Shown here: positions 1-7,657 of the stretch, one piece after another
Layout: every line of letters starts with the position of its first letter
How positions within the stretch are numbered: position 1 is the first letter of the stretch
Assembly: GCF_041200175.1 (NCBI RefSeq)
Contig: NZ_CP165727.1
Span: forward strand, 4,839,501 to 4,903,500
Source: Streptomyces sp. R33
Lineage (GTDB): Bacteria > Actinomycetota > Actinomycetes > Streptomycetales > Streptomycetaceae
Direction of reading: 5' to 3'
DNA length: 64,000 nt
Translations under genes and position numbers: made by a program
Notes under the pieces: model-generated
Told to the model about the DNA's origin: nothing
Database searches by the model: none
Seen by the model: the letters and a program-made list of their open reading frames with translations, nothing else

Positions 1-546
1 CGAGGTCTCCTGCTTGATCCGGTTGGCCTCGAGCTTCTCCCACTGAGCGCTCGCGTCCTTCGCGTACTGCTGCAAGTCGCTCTGCGTGCGGTTCATTTCG
101 GACATCAGGTCCGTGGCGGCCTTCTCGCCCCGGCGGATCCGGTCCGCCCCGTCGAGAAACTGGCTCGGGGTGCCGCTCAGCGCCAGCTGCGCGCCGGCCG
201 GCATCCCGCCCGAGCGGTACTGGGCGCGCGCGGCGGCTCCCGCACGGTTCTTCAGGGCCGTGATCCGGTCCTGACCCGCCGTCACCTGCTTCGCGATCTC
301 GACGATCTTGGCGGACTGGGCCTTGGCCTCACTCTCGGCGAGGTTGTAGGCGTCCGTCGCCGTGCCCGCCTGGCGGTAGAGCTCGTCGATCTCCTTGCGC
401 ACCTGCTCGAGGGACTTGGCGCCCGGCTCCGGCAGTGGCGCCGCCTGTGCCGCACCGCTCATGCCCGCCACGGCGAGCAGCGCCGTCGTACACAGCAGCG
501 TGAGAGCGGACATACCGCTGCGCCGCCTACGCTCCACGGTCCCCAT
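1..546 (-). CDS. Secreted coiled-coil protein, probable C40 (NlpC/P60) peptidase N-terminal half (partial)
   Basis: The window edge cuts this gene, so 182 codons are visible from an ATG at 546 that follows a G-rich ribosome site. The start has an Arg-rich n-region (residues 6-9), a hydrophobic stretch (about 12-30) and an Ala-Gln-Ala signal-peptidase site near residue 35. The exported part is rich in Lys, Glu, Gln and Ala and looks like a long coiled coil with a central sequence including Leu-Ser-Gly. This layout is typical of RipA-like Streptomyces cell-wall hydrolases whose NlpC/P60 catalytic domain lies at the C-terminus, here off the window. The catalytic domain is inferred, not seen. Confidence 0.72.
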   Translation of the reverse strand, partial: MGTVERRRRSGMSALTLLCTTALLAVAGMSGAAQAAPLPEPGAKSLEQVRKEIDELYRQAGTATDAYNLAESEAKAQSAKIVEIAKQVTAGQDRITALKNRAGAAARAQYRSGGMPAGAQLALSGTPSQFLDGADRIRRGEKAATDLMSEMNRTQSDLQQYAKDASAQWEKLEANRIKQETS

Positions 547-770
547 GGTCCCCCCAAGGTGCCCCGAGTCCGACCCGACGTCAGATCCGCACCGGACCCG
601 ACATCGCATCTGACTATTCATCAGTAACTTTGCGCTGCCTTCGGGATGGTGCCACGAGTCGGTGAAATCCAACACCCTCGCAGGTGCCATCCCGATCTTC
701 CCCAGTCCCCCATACGCATCCCGACGGCTCAACGGGCCACCCCGGTAACCGGTTCCCCGCCGCGCCACAT

Positions 771-1580
771 TCACCCCGCCGGGCGCAACGCCTCCCAGCG
801 CACCGTCAGTTCCCCCTGCCGCCACCGCACCGGCCCGTCCGCCAGCGGCCAGTCGGCGGCCAGCGCCCGCGCCGTCCGGATCCAGCGCTGCCGCGCCCCG
901 TACGAGGCGTACGGGGCGGCCGCCGCCCACGCCCGGTCGAAGTCGCGCAGGAACGCATGCACCGGCTCGCCCGGCACGTTGCGGTGGATGAGCGCCTTCG
1001 GCAGCCGCTCCGCCAGGTCCGAAGGGCGCTCGAGGGAGCCCAGCCGGGTCGCGAACGTCACCGTGCGCGCCCCCTCGGGCCCCAGCGCAACCCACACATG
1101 GCGCCGCCCGATCTCGTCACAGGTCCCCTCGACGAGCAGCCCGTCCGGGGCCAGGCGTGCGCACAGCCGCTCCCACACCGCCGCCACCTGCTCCTCGTCG
1201 TACTGGCGCAGGACGTTCGCCGCGCGGATCAGCGCCGGCCGGGCCCCGCCCTCCAGCGGCACCTCGAACCCGCCGTGCCGGAAGCTGAGCCCCTCGCGCT
1301 CGTACGGCTTCGCCGCCGCGACCCGTGCCGGCTCGATCTCGATGCCGACCACCCGTACGCGCGGCGCCGCCTCCCGCAGCCGGGCCAGCAGCTCCACCGC
1401 CGTCCACGGCGCGGCCCCGTAGCCGAGGTCCACCGCGACCGGCGCCTGTGCGCGCCGCAGCACCGCCCCGTGCGTGGCCGCGATCCAGCGGTCCATCCGG
1501 CGCAGCCGGTTCGGGTTCGTCGTCCCGCGGGTCACCGTGCCCACAGGGCGGCGCGGGGGCGGGGCGGAGCGCGAGGACAT
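771..1580 (-). CDS. Class I SAM-dependent methyltransferase
   Basis: 269 residues from the ATG at 1580. The motif VDLGYGAAPWTAVELL (about residues 50-65) is a Rossmann-fold SAM-binding motif I, and an acidic VVGIEIEPARV segment follows as motif II. The rest fits a small-molecule or protein methyltransferase of unknown substrate. It lies divergent from mshA across about 230 bp. The open frame runs further upstream, but that part is Pro/Arg-rich non-coding-like sequence across the mshA promoter, so the ATG at 1580 is preferred. No specific function can be named. Confidence 0.8.
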   Translation of the reverse strand: MSSRSAPPPRRPVGTVTRGTTNPNRLRRMDRWIAATHGAVLRRAQAPVAVDLGYGAAPWTAVELLARLREAAPRVRVVGIEIEPARVAAAKPYEREGLSFRHGGFEVPLEGGARPALIRAANVLRQYDEEQVAAVWERLCARLAPDGLLVEGTCDEIGRRHVWVALGPEGARTVTFATRLGSLERPSDLAERLPKALIHRNVPGEPVHAFLRDFDRAWAAAAPYASYGARQRWIRTARALAADWPLADGPVRWRQGELTVRWEALRPAG

Positions 1581-1598
1581 GCGCCGAGCGTAAGCGGA

Positions 1599-1640
1599 GG
1601 GCCCCCGCCGGAGGAAAAAGGGCCCCCGCCGGATGAAAAG
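1599..1640. repeat. Tandem 21-bp repeat (2 copies) upstream of the methyltransferase
   Basis: The 14-mer gggcccccgccgga occurs at 1599 and again at 1620, each time followed by a purine run (ggaaaaa, tgaaaag). The unit of 21 bp equals two helical turns. The pair lies 19 bp upstream of the methyltransferase start and in the intergenic region shared with mshA. Confidence 0.8.
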
Positions 1641-1808
1641 AGGGCAGACCGCGCCGCAAACACCGAGGAAAAAACCCCGGCTCCCGGAATGCGGGACACG
1701 GCCGCACCGGTTGCACTCCTTGGAGGGCGCCGCGCGCGCTCCGTCAGCGCTGCCCTCCATGCACGTCCCGTCCAGCACGCCGCCGTCCGAGCGAGAGGAA
1801 CTGCTCCC

Positions 1809-3191
1809 TTGAGCCAGTACGTGTCCCGCCTCGGCGGCAGCCTCAGCGGCCGGATCGCCGCCGCCCGCGGCACCCGCCACGACCCGCCCCGCCTGCGCCT
1901 GCCGGCCGTCGGCCACCACCGCAAGCCGCGCCGCGTCGCCATGCTCAGCGTGCACACCTCACCGCTGCACCAGCCCGGCACGGGCGACGCCGGCGGTATG
2001 AACGTGTACATCGTGGAGCTGGCCAAGCGCCTCGCCGCGATCAACATCGAGGTCGAGATCTTCACCCGCGCCACCGAAGGCGGCCTGCCGCCCGTGGTCG
2101 AGCTGGCCCCCGGCGTCCTCGTACGGCACGTGGACGCGGGCCCGTACGAAGGCCTGGCCAAGGAGGAGCTCCCGGCCCAGCTGTGCGCCTTCACCCACGG
2201 CGTCATGCAGGCCTGGGCCGGCCACCGGCCCGGCTACTACGACCTCGTCCACTCCCATTACTGGCTCTCCGGCCACGTGGGCTGGCTCGCCGCCGAGCGC
2301 TGGGGCGTCCCCCTCGTCCACGCCATGCACACCATGGCCAAGGTCAAGAACGCCGCGCTGGCCGAGGGCGACACGCCCGAACCCGCCGCCCGCGTCATCG
2401 GCGAGACCCAGATCGTGGCCGCCGCCGACCGGCTCATCGCGAACACCACCGAAGAGGCCGAAGAGCTGGTCCGGCACTACGACGCCGACCCCGGCAAGGT
2501 CGCCGTCGTCCACCCCGGCGTGAACCTCGACCGCTTCACCGTCGCCGACGGCCGCGCCGCCGCCCGCGCTCGCCTCGGCCTGCCGCAGGACGCCGTCATC
2601 CCGCTCTTCGCCGGCCGGATCCAGCCGCTGAAGGCCCCCGACATCCTGCTGCGCGCGGTCGCCGAGCTCGTCGACCGGGACCCCTCGCTGCGCCACCGCC
2701 TCTTCGTCCCCGTCGTCGGCGGCCCCAGCGGCAGCGGCCTCGCCAAGCCGGAGGGGCTGCAGAAGCTCGCGGCGAAGCTCGGCATCGCCGACCTCGTCCA
2801 CTTCCACCCGCCGGTCCGCCAGGACGCGCTCGCCGACTGGTTCCGGGCGGCGTCCGTGCTGGTCATGCCCTCGTACAGCGAGTCCTTCGGACTCGTGGCG
2901 ATCGAGGCCCAGGCCACCGGCACGCCGGTGCTGGCCGCCCAGGTCGGCGGGCTGCCGGTCGCCGTCAACGACGGCGTGACGGGGATCCTCGTACCCGGGC
3001 ACGACCCGGTGGACTACGCCCGGGAGCTGCGGCGCTTCGTGGACGACCCGGGGCTCGCGGGCCGGATGGGCGCCGAGGCCGCGCGGCACGCGCAGTTCTT
3101 CGGCTGGGACACGGCGGCGAGCGGCACGGCGGACGTGTACACCGCAGCCATGCATGATCACCGCCGTCGCGTACGCTCCCACCATGGCTGA
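1809..3191 (+). CDS. mshA: D-inositol-3-phosphate N-acetylglucosaminyltransferase (mycothiol biosynthesis)
   Basis: First enzyme of mycothiol synthesis: it transfers GlcNAc from UDP-GlcNAc to 1L-myo-inositol-1-phosphate in the cytosol. It is a 460-residue GT-B fold GT4 enzyme. The N-domain carries SVHTSPLHQPGTGDAGGMNV, the signature region of MshA, and the C-domain carries ESFGLVAIEAQATGTPV with the donor-binding EX7E pair. The TTG at 1809 is chosen because GAGAGGAA sits 8 bases upstream; a GTG at 1821 is the alternative. The stop overlaps the next gene start by 8 bases, implying translational coupling. Confidence 0.96.
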   Translation: MSQYVSRLGGSLSGRIAAARGTRHDPPRLRLPAVGHHRKPRRVAMLSVHTSPLHQPGTGDAGGMNVYIVELAKRLAAINIEVEIFTRATEGGLPPVVELAPGVLVRHVDAGPYEGLAKEELPAQLCAFTHGVMQAWAGHRPGYYDLVHSHYWLSGHVGWLAAERWGVPLVHAMHTMAKVKNAALAEGDTPEPAARVIGETQIVAAADRLIANTTEEAEELVRHYDADPGKVAVVHPGVNLDRFTVADGRAAARARLGLPQDAVIPLFAGRIQPLKAPDILLRAVAELVDRDPSLRHRLFVPVVGGPSGSGLAKPEGLQKLAAKLGIADLVHFHPPVRQDALADWFRAASVLVMPSYSESFGLVAIEAQATGTPVLAAQVGGLPVAVNDGVTGILVPGHDPVDYARELRRFVDDPGLAGRMGAEAARHAQFFGWDTAASGTADVYTAAMHDHRRRVRSHHG

Positions 3192-3687
3192 CGCTGACAC
3201 CGCCGACACCGCCGCGATCATCGAGAGCACCCTCGCCGAGGCCGGACTCGCGTGGGAGAGCCCGGAGCCGGGCTCGTACGTGGTCCAGCTGCCCGGCACC
3301 CGCAAGCTGAGCACCACCTGCTCGGTCCGGGTCGGCCGGCACTCCCTGTCCGTGAACGCCTTCGTCATCCGGCACCCCGACGAGAACGAGGCGGGCGTCC
3401 ACCGCTGGCTGCTGGAGCGCAACCTCAAGCTGTACGGGATGGCCTACGCGGTCGACGGCCTCGGCGACGTCTACCTGACGGCCCGGCTCCCGCTGTCCGT
3501 GGTCACCCCCGAGGACCTGGACCGGCTGCTCGGCACGGTCCTGGAGGCGGCGGACGGCGCGTTCAACACCCTGCTGGAGCTGGGCTTCGCGAGCGCGATC
3601 CGCCGCGAGTACGCATGGCGCGTCTCGCGCGGCGAGCCGACGTACAACCTGGACGCCTTCAAGCACCTGACGCAGCCGTCGTCCTGA
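3184..3687 (+). CDS. YbjN domain-containing protein
   Basis: 167 residues from the ATG at 3184, which overlaps the mshA stop (ATGGCTGA); an in-frame ATG at 3154 is less likely. The protein matches the YbjN/T3SS-chaperone-like fold: a small alpha/beta domain with a central segment of strands (SVNAFVIRHPDENEAGVHRWLLERN) and a long C-terminal helix. There is no signal peptide. YbjN proteins are thought to act as chaperone-like or stress factors, and the biochemical role here is unknown. The coupling to mshA suggests co-expression with mycothiol synthesis. Confidence 0.85.
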   Translation: MADADTADTAAIIESTLAEAGLAWESPEPGSYVVQLPGTRKLSTTCSVRVGRHSLSVNAFVIRHPDENEAGVHRWLLERNLKLYGMAYAVDGLGDVYLTARLPLSVVTPEDLDRLLGTVLEAADGAFNTLLELGFASAIRREYAWRVSRGEPTYNLDAFKHLTQPSS

Positions 3688-3693
3688 CCCGCC

Positions 3694-4977
3694 TCAGGCG
3701 GTGTCGACGGCGGGGGCGGGGGCCGGAGCCACCGGCGCCGCAGCCGATGCCGAGACCACGGACCCGGGCTCGGTCCCGGCCAGGTTCCGCATCAGCAGCC
3801 AGTAGCCCAGCGCCGCCACCGTGCCCAGCAGCGCCACAGAGGCCCAGAGCCAGCCCGCGCCCCACCGGTCGATCATGGACCCGGCCATCAGCGGAGCCAC
3901 CAGCGAGGCCACGGCCCAGGACATCGTGTACATGCCCTGGTAGCGGCCGCGCCCGTGCAGCGGGGAGAGCCGGGCGACCAGGCCCATCTGGGTCGGGGAG
4001 TTGATGATCTCGGCCAGCGTCCACACGCAGACGGTCAGCCCCAGGCTCCACACCGACCCGGCGAAGGCCGTCAGCCCGAACCCGTACCCGGCGAGCAGCG
4101 CCGAGACCACCAGCAGCTTCTGCGGGTCGCCCGTCTCGAGGAACCGGGTGACCGGGAGCTGCAGCAGCACGATCAGCACCCCGTTGACGGCGATGACCAG
4201 CCCGTAGTCCCCGGCGGAGAAGCCGCCCGAGCCCATGGCCAGCGGCAGCCCGAACGAGCCCTGCGTGAAGATCAGCGAGATCAGGAACGACAGCCCGACC
4301 ACGCCCATGAAGCGCCCGTCGCGCAGCACCGTCCCGAGCCCGATCTCCGGCTCGGCGGCCGCCTTCTCCGCGGAGGTCCGCTCCGGCCGCGACTCCGGCA
4401 GCCTCACGTACACGAGCACCGCGCAGACCAGCGTCAGCGCCGCCTCCCCGAGGAACCCGGCCAGGTAGCTGTACTCGGCGACGAAGCCCGCCGCCGTCGC
4501 CGAGACGGCGAAGCCCAGGTTGATCGCCCAGTAGTTCAGCGCGAAGGCCCGTACCCGGTCCTCCGGCCGGACGATGTCCGCCATCATCGCCTGGACCGCC
4601 GGGCGCGAGGCGTTCGAGGTCATGCCGACCAGCAGCGCCACCGCCGCGATGGCCGCCGGGTGCTGCATGAACCCGAGCAGCGCCACCGAGAAGGCCGTCG
4701 AGGCCTGAGCCGCCATCAGCGTCGGTCGCCGGCCCAGCCGGTCGGTCATCACGCCCGCGACGAGCGAGGAGATCACCCCGCCGAGCCCGTGCAACGCCAC
4801 CACGAGTCCGGCGAAGGAGGCCGAATAGCCCCGGTCCACGGTCAGGTACAAGGTCAGGAACGTGGCGACGAAGGCCCCGAGCCGGTTGACCAGCGTGCTG
4901 GTCCACAGCCACCAGAACTCCCGCGGCAGACCCGACACGCTCTCGCGCGCCGCCCGTCTGAGACTGGCAACGGACAT
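3694..4977 (-). CDS. MFS transporter, MDR-type
   Basis: 427 residues with about 12 membrane helices. The loop after helix 2 carries the MFS motif A (GVMTDRLGRRPTL). A Glu/Ala-rich cytosolic loop near residues 205-220 separates the two six-helix bundles. The C-terminal tail is Ala/Pro low-complexity sequence. It is most like proton-driven drug or metabolite efflux proteins; the substrate is unknown. It converges on the YbjN gene with 6 bp between the stops and is divergent from gpmA. Confidence 0.87.
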   Translation of the reverse strand: MSVASLRRAARESVSGLPREFWWLWTSTLVNRLGAFVATFLTLYLTVDRGYSASFAGLVVALHGLGGVISSLVAGVMTDRLGRRPTLMAAQASTAFSVALLGFMQHPAAIAAVALLVGMTSNASRPAVQAMMADIVRPEDRVRAFALNYWAINLGFAVSATAAGFVAEYSYLAGFLGEAALTLVCAVLVYVRLPESRPERTSAEKAAAEPEIGLGTVLRDGRFMGVVGLSFLISLIFTQGSFGLPLAMGSGGFSAGDYGLVIAVNGVLIVLLQLPVTRFLETGDPQKLLVVSALLAGYGFGLTAFAGSVWSLGLTVCVWTLAEIINSPTQMGLVARLSPLHGRGRYQGMYTMSWAVASLVAPLMAGSMIDRWGAGWLWASVALLGTVAALGYWLLMRNLAGTEPGSVVSASAAAPVAPAPAPAVDTA

Positions 4978-5052
4978 ACGGAATCCCCCCGGCGATGTAA
5001 GTGGCGCTCCTGCTCACCGCACCCTACGGGCGGGGGGTCTGCGAAGGCCACC

Positions 5053-5075
5053 GGATTGACGCGCACCGTCAATCC
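5053..5075. promoter_or_regulatory. Candidate operator: 9-bp inverted repeat, MFS/gpmA intergenic
   Basis: ggattgacg and its exact complement cgtcaatcc flank a 5-base spacer (cgcac). It sits in the 152-bp divergent region between the MFS gene start (4977) and gpmA (5130). A perfect 9+9 bp dyad is a typical dimeric regulator site (MarR or TetR size), but no regulator gene lies beside it. Confidence 0.5.
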
Positions 5076-5129
5076 ACGGCCGTGGACACCGCGCGCGAGC
5101 GCCCCCGCGCGTCCATTAGGCTCGTACGC

Positions 5130-5891
5130 ATGGCCGACGCACCGTACAAGCTGATCCTCCTCCGCCACGGCGAGAGCGAGTGGAACGCGAAGAACCTGTT
5201 CACCGGCTGGGTGGACGTCAATCTCAACGAGAAGGGCGAGAAGGAGGCGGTCCGCGGCGGTGAGCTGCTCAAGGACGCCGGCCTGCTCCCCGACGTGGTC
5301 CACACGTCCCTCCAGAAGCGCGCGATCCGCACCGCGCAGCTCGCCCTGGAGTCCGCCGACCGCCACTGGATCCCGGTCCACCGCTCCTGGCGCCTGAACG
5401 AGCGCCACTACGGTGCGCTCCAGGGCAAGGACAAGGCGCAGACCCTCGCCGAGTTCGGCGAGGAGCAGTTCATGCTGTGGCGCCGCTCGTACGACACCCC
5501 GCCGCCGGCCCTCGAGGACGGTACGGAGTTCTCCCAGTCCGAGGACCCGCGCTACGCGTCGATCCCGCCGGAGCTGCGCCCGCGCACCGAGTGCCTCAAG
5601 GACGTCGTCGTCCGCATGCTCCCGTACTGGTACGACTCGATCGTCCCGGACCTCCTCGACGGCCACACCGTCCTGGTCGCCGCACACGGCAACAGCCTGC
5701 GCGCCCTGGTCAAGCACCTGGACGGCATCTCCGACGCCGACATCGCGGGGCTCAACATCCCGACCGGCATCCCGCTCTCCTACGAGCTGGACGCCGACTT
5801 CAAGCCCCTCAACCCGGGCGGCACCTACCTCGACCCGGCCGCCGCGGCGGCCGCCATCGAGGCCGTCAAGAACCAGGGCAAGAAGAAGTAA
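5130..5891 (+). CDS. gpmA: 2,3-bisphosphoglycerate-dependent phosphoglycerate mutase
   Basis: Glycolytic and gluconeogenic interconversion of 3- and 2-phosphoglycerate in the cytosol. 253 residues, the normal length for the cofactor-dependent family. The phosphohistidine motif LLRHGESEWN lies at residues 8-17; further signatures are ERHYGALQGKDK, RSYDTPPP and VAAHGNSLRALV with the second catalytic His. The ATG at 5130 gives the canonical N-terminus. It is monocistronic, with a strong hairpin 15 bp downstream. Confidence 0.97.
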   Translation: MADAPYKLILLRHGESEWNAKNLFTGWVDVNLNEKGEKEAVRGGELLKDAGLLPDVVHTSLQKRAIRTAQLALESADRHWIPVHRSWRLNERHYGALQGKDKAQTLAEFGEEQFMLWRRSYDTPPPALEDGTEFSQSEDPRYASIPPELRPRTECLKDVVVRMLPYWYDSIVPDLLDGHTVLVAAHGNSLRALVKHLDGISDADIAGLNIPTGIPLSYELDADFKPLNPGGTYLDPAAAAAAIEAVKNQGKKK

Positions 5892-5905
5892 CAAGAGCGA
5901 TCACG

Positions 5906-5942
5906 CCCCCGGCCTGCACGCATGGTGCAGGTCGGGGGCTTT
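5906..5942 (+). terminator. Rho-independent-like terminator after gpmA
   Basis: Stem ccccggcctgcac with its near-complement gtgcaggtcgggg around a short loop, followed by ctttcg. It sits 15 bp after the gpmA stop. Confidence 0.8.
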
Positions 5943-6064
5943 CGTCTGTTCCGGGCCCACTGGGGTCCTCAGTGCGGCCCGGCTGCTTCCTGGGAACATG
6001 GGAGAGGGGACATCGGTCACCGTCTCCCGCCCATCGGTAGGCACTGCCTAGGAGGGCCGAACCC

Positions 6065-6361
6065 ATGATCATCTTCGGCACCAGGGTGTACCTGTACCGG
6101 CTCGCGATACTCATGCTGACGTGCCGTCACTGCGGCAATCCCGTGGCGCACACGGTCACGAAGTACGTCACCAAGTTCACGCTGTTCTTCCTGCCGCTGT
6201 TCCCGGTCTCGACGAAGTACGCGACTCAGTGCACGTTCTGCGGCATGGAGCAGGAGGTGCCCAAGGAATGGGCCGAGCAGTCGCAGGCACAGGCCGCAGG
6301 CGCTCCCGACGGTGAGGCGTACGGGCAGCCGCAGCAGCCCTACCAGCACCCTGGAGTCTGA
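6065..6361 (+). CDS. Small zinc-ribbon protein
   Basis: 98 residues. Two CxxC knuckles (CRHCGNP near residue 19 and CTFCGMEQ near 57) form a probable treble-clef or ribbon zinc site. They flank a strongly hydrophobic stretch (FTLFFLPLFPV) that could be a short membrane or core segment. The C-terminus is Gln/Ala/Pro-rich. Homologous small zinc-ribbon proteins are common in actinobacteria but have no known function. The AGGAGG-like sequence before the ATG at 6065 supports the start. It is alone between gpmA and a convergent cysteine-rich gene. Confidence 0.85.
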   Translation: MIIFGTRVYLYRLAILMLTCRHCGNPVAHTVTKYVTKFTLFFLPLFPVSTKYATQCTFCGMEQEVPKEWAEQSQAQAAGAPDGEAYGQPQQPYQHPGV

Positions 6362-6450
6362 TCGATCGCCGAAGCTCTCCGCCGGCCCCCGGGCAGGGTC
6401 GCTACCGCCGGCAAGGCCCGCCGCTGCCTCACGCGGGGTACGTGCAGACG

Positions 6451-6487
6451 GAAGGGCCCCGGCCGGCGGATGCGGTCGGGGCCCTTC
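6451..6487. terminator. Bidirectional terminator between the zinc-ribbon and Cys-rich genes
   Basis: gaagggccccggccg pairs with cggtcggggcccttc around a 7-base loop. It lies between two convergent genes (stops at 6361 and 6514) and can serve both. Confidence 0.8.
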
Positions 6488-6513
6488 ACGTACGGGATGC
6501 CGGGCGGGCGGGG

Positions 6514-6663
6514 TCAGCCGCCGCACTGGCAGGGCGCGCCGGACTGGCAGCCGCAGCCGCAGCCCGAGCCGCAGCCGCAGGCTGCGAGCAGCGTGAGCCG
6601 GAGGGGCTCCGGCCTCGGCGGCTGCTCCTGCTCCGGGGTGATGGGGACGGGGGAATCGGGCAT
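6514..6663 (-). CDS. 49-residue Cys/Gly-rich small protein
   Basis: A reading frame below usual ORF cut-offs. A consensus AGGAGG lies 5 bases before the ATG at 6663. Residues 1-28 are Pro/Glu-rich then Leu-rich with no Cys. Residues 29-49 hold all seven Cys (29, 31, 35, 37, 39, 45, 47), mostly as Cys-Gly repeats, and the protein ends in Gly-Gly. This could be a metallothionein-like metal binder or a leader-core peptide precursor; no modification enzyme lies nearby. It ends at a good terminator and sits just downstream of phoU on the same strand, 101 bp away. Function unknown. Confidence 0.75.
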   Translation of the reverse strand: MPDSPVPITPEQEQPPRPEPLRLTLLAACGCGSGCGCGCQSGAPCQCGG

Positions 6664-6764
6664 GGATCCTCCTCGCAGGCGGCGTACAGGGAGTCGTACT
6701 GGCCTTCGCCCTCATTCATGCCCAGCCGCACCGGCGCGTCAACGGCGCACGGGGGCAGAACGGT

Positions 6765-7442
6765 TCAGACGCCGTCGACCTGCGTCGGCGCCTGCAGCTC
6801 GTCCGCGTGCTCGCCCGTCACCAGGTAGACCACGCGCTTGGCCACCGACACCGCGTGGTCCGCGAAGCGCTCGTAGTAGCGGCCCAGCAGGGTCACGTCG
6901 ACCGCGGTCTCGATGCCGTGCTTCCAGCGGTCGTCCATCAGGTGCTGGAACAGCGTGCGGTGCAGCTGGTCCATCTCGTCGTCGTCCTGCTCCAGCTGGA
7001 GCGCCAGGTCGACGTCCTTCGTGATGATGACCTCGGCCGCCTTCGCCATCAGGCGCTGCGCCAGCTGCCCCATCTCCAGGATGGTCGCGTGCAGGTCGCG
7101 CGGCACCGCCGTGTCCGGGAAGCGCAGCCGGGCCAGCTTGGCCACGTGCTGGGCCAGGTCGCCCGAGCGCTCCAGATCGGCGGACATGCGCAGCGAGGTC
7201 ACCACGATGCGCAGGTCGGTGGCGACGGGCTGCTGGCGCGCCAGCAGCGCGATGGCACGGGCCTCCAGGTCGTGCTGGAGGTCGTCGACCTTCTGGTCGG
7301 CGGCGATGACGCTCTCGGCGAGCTTCAGGTCGGCGTCGAGCATGGACGTCGTGGCCCGCCCGATCGCGGAACCGACGAGCCGCGCCATCTCGACCAGGCC
7401 TTCTCCGATCGAGTCCAGTTCCTCGTGGTACGCGTCACGCAT
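6765..7442 (-). CDS. phoU: Phosphate-specific transport system accessory protein PhoU
   Basis: 225 residues from ATG 7442 (MRDAYHEELDSIGEGL), the canonical PhoU start; the upstream in-frame extension is rejected. It has two PhoU three-helix repeats with conserved Asp/Glu metal-binding motifs (VDDLQHDLEARAI; DDDEMDQLH) and RYYERFADHAVSVA near the end. It connects the phosphate transporter with the PhoR kinase and dampens the Pho response. It is transcribed divergently from phoR-phoP through a 215-bp region, so the two sides are probably co-regulated by PhoP. Confidence 0.95.
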   Translation of the reverse strand: MRDAYHEELDSIGEGLVEMARLVGSAIGRATTSMLDADLKLAESVIAADQKVDDLQHDLEARAIALLARQQPVATDLRIVVTSLRMSADLERSGDLAQHVAKLARLRFPDTAVPRDLHATILEMGQLAQRLMAKAAEVIITKDVDLALQLEQDDDEMDQLHRTLFQHLMDDRWKHGIETAVDVTLLGRYYERFADHAVSVAKRVVYLVTGEHADELQAPTQVDGV

Positions 7443-7572
7443 GGGTTTCGTCCCTCTCTTGCCTACTGCCTCTTGCCCCACGGGCCGGGCCGGGGCGGCC
7501 TCGTGCCCCCACGTTGACACGGTGGGCCGTAAACGCGTCCGACTCCGGCATCACAAATGAATCAACCCCGTC

Positions 7573-7605
7573 GCCACGGTGAACTCTGGGCGACGACTGT
7601 TCGAG
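7573..7605. promoter_or_regulatory. Candidate PhoP (PHO box) region between phoU and phoR
   Basis: ggtgaac at 7578-7584 is the complement of the Streptomyces PHO-box half-site GTTCACC. A second, degenerate half-site (gttcgag on the plus strand, near 7600) lies nearby, and other 11-bp direct-repeat units are poor matches. Divergent phoU/phoRP regions in Streptomyces are known PhoP targets. The match is partial, so this is a candidate only. Confidence 0.35.
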
Positions 7606-7657
7606 CTGCCACCCGAACGGCTGTGGAAGTGCCGTCGGGCCTGCTTAACCTTGATGC

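Noticed and set aside
684..1808. N-terminal extension of the mshA frame by 375 codons
   Set aside because: The extension is antisense to the methyltransferase and Arg/Pro-rich; the MshA homology begins after the TTG at 1809, which has a ribosome site.
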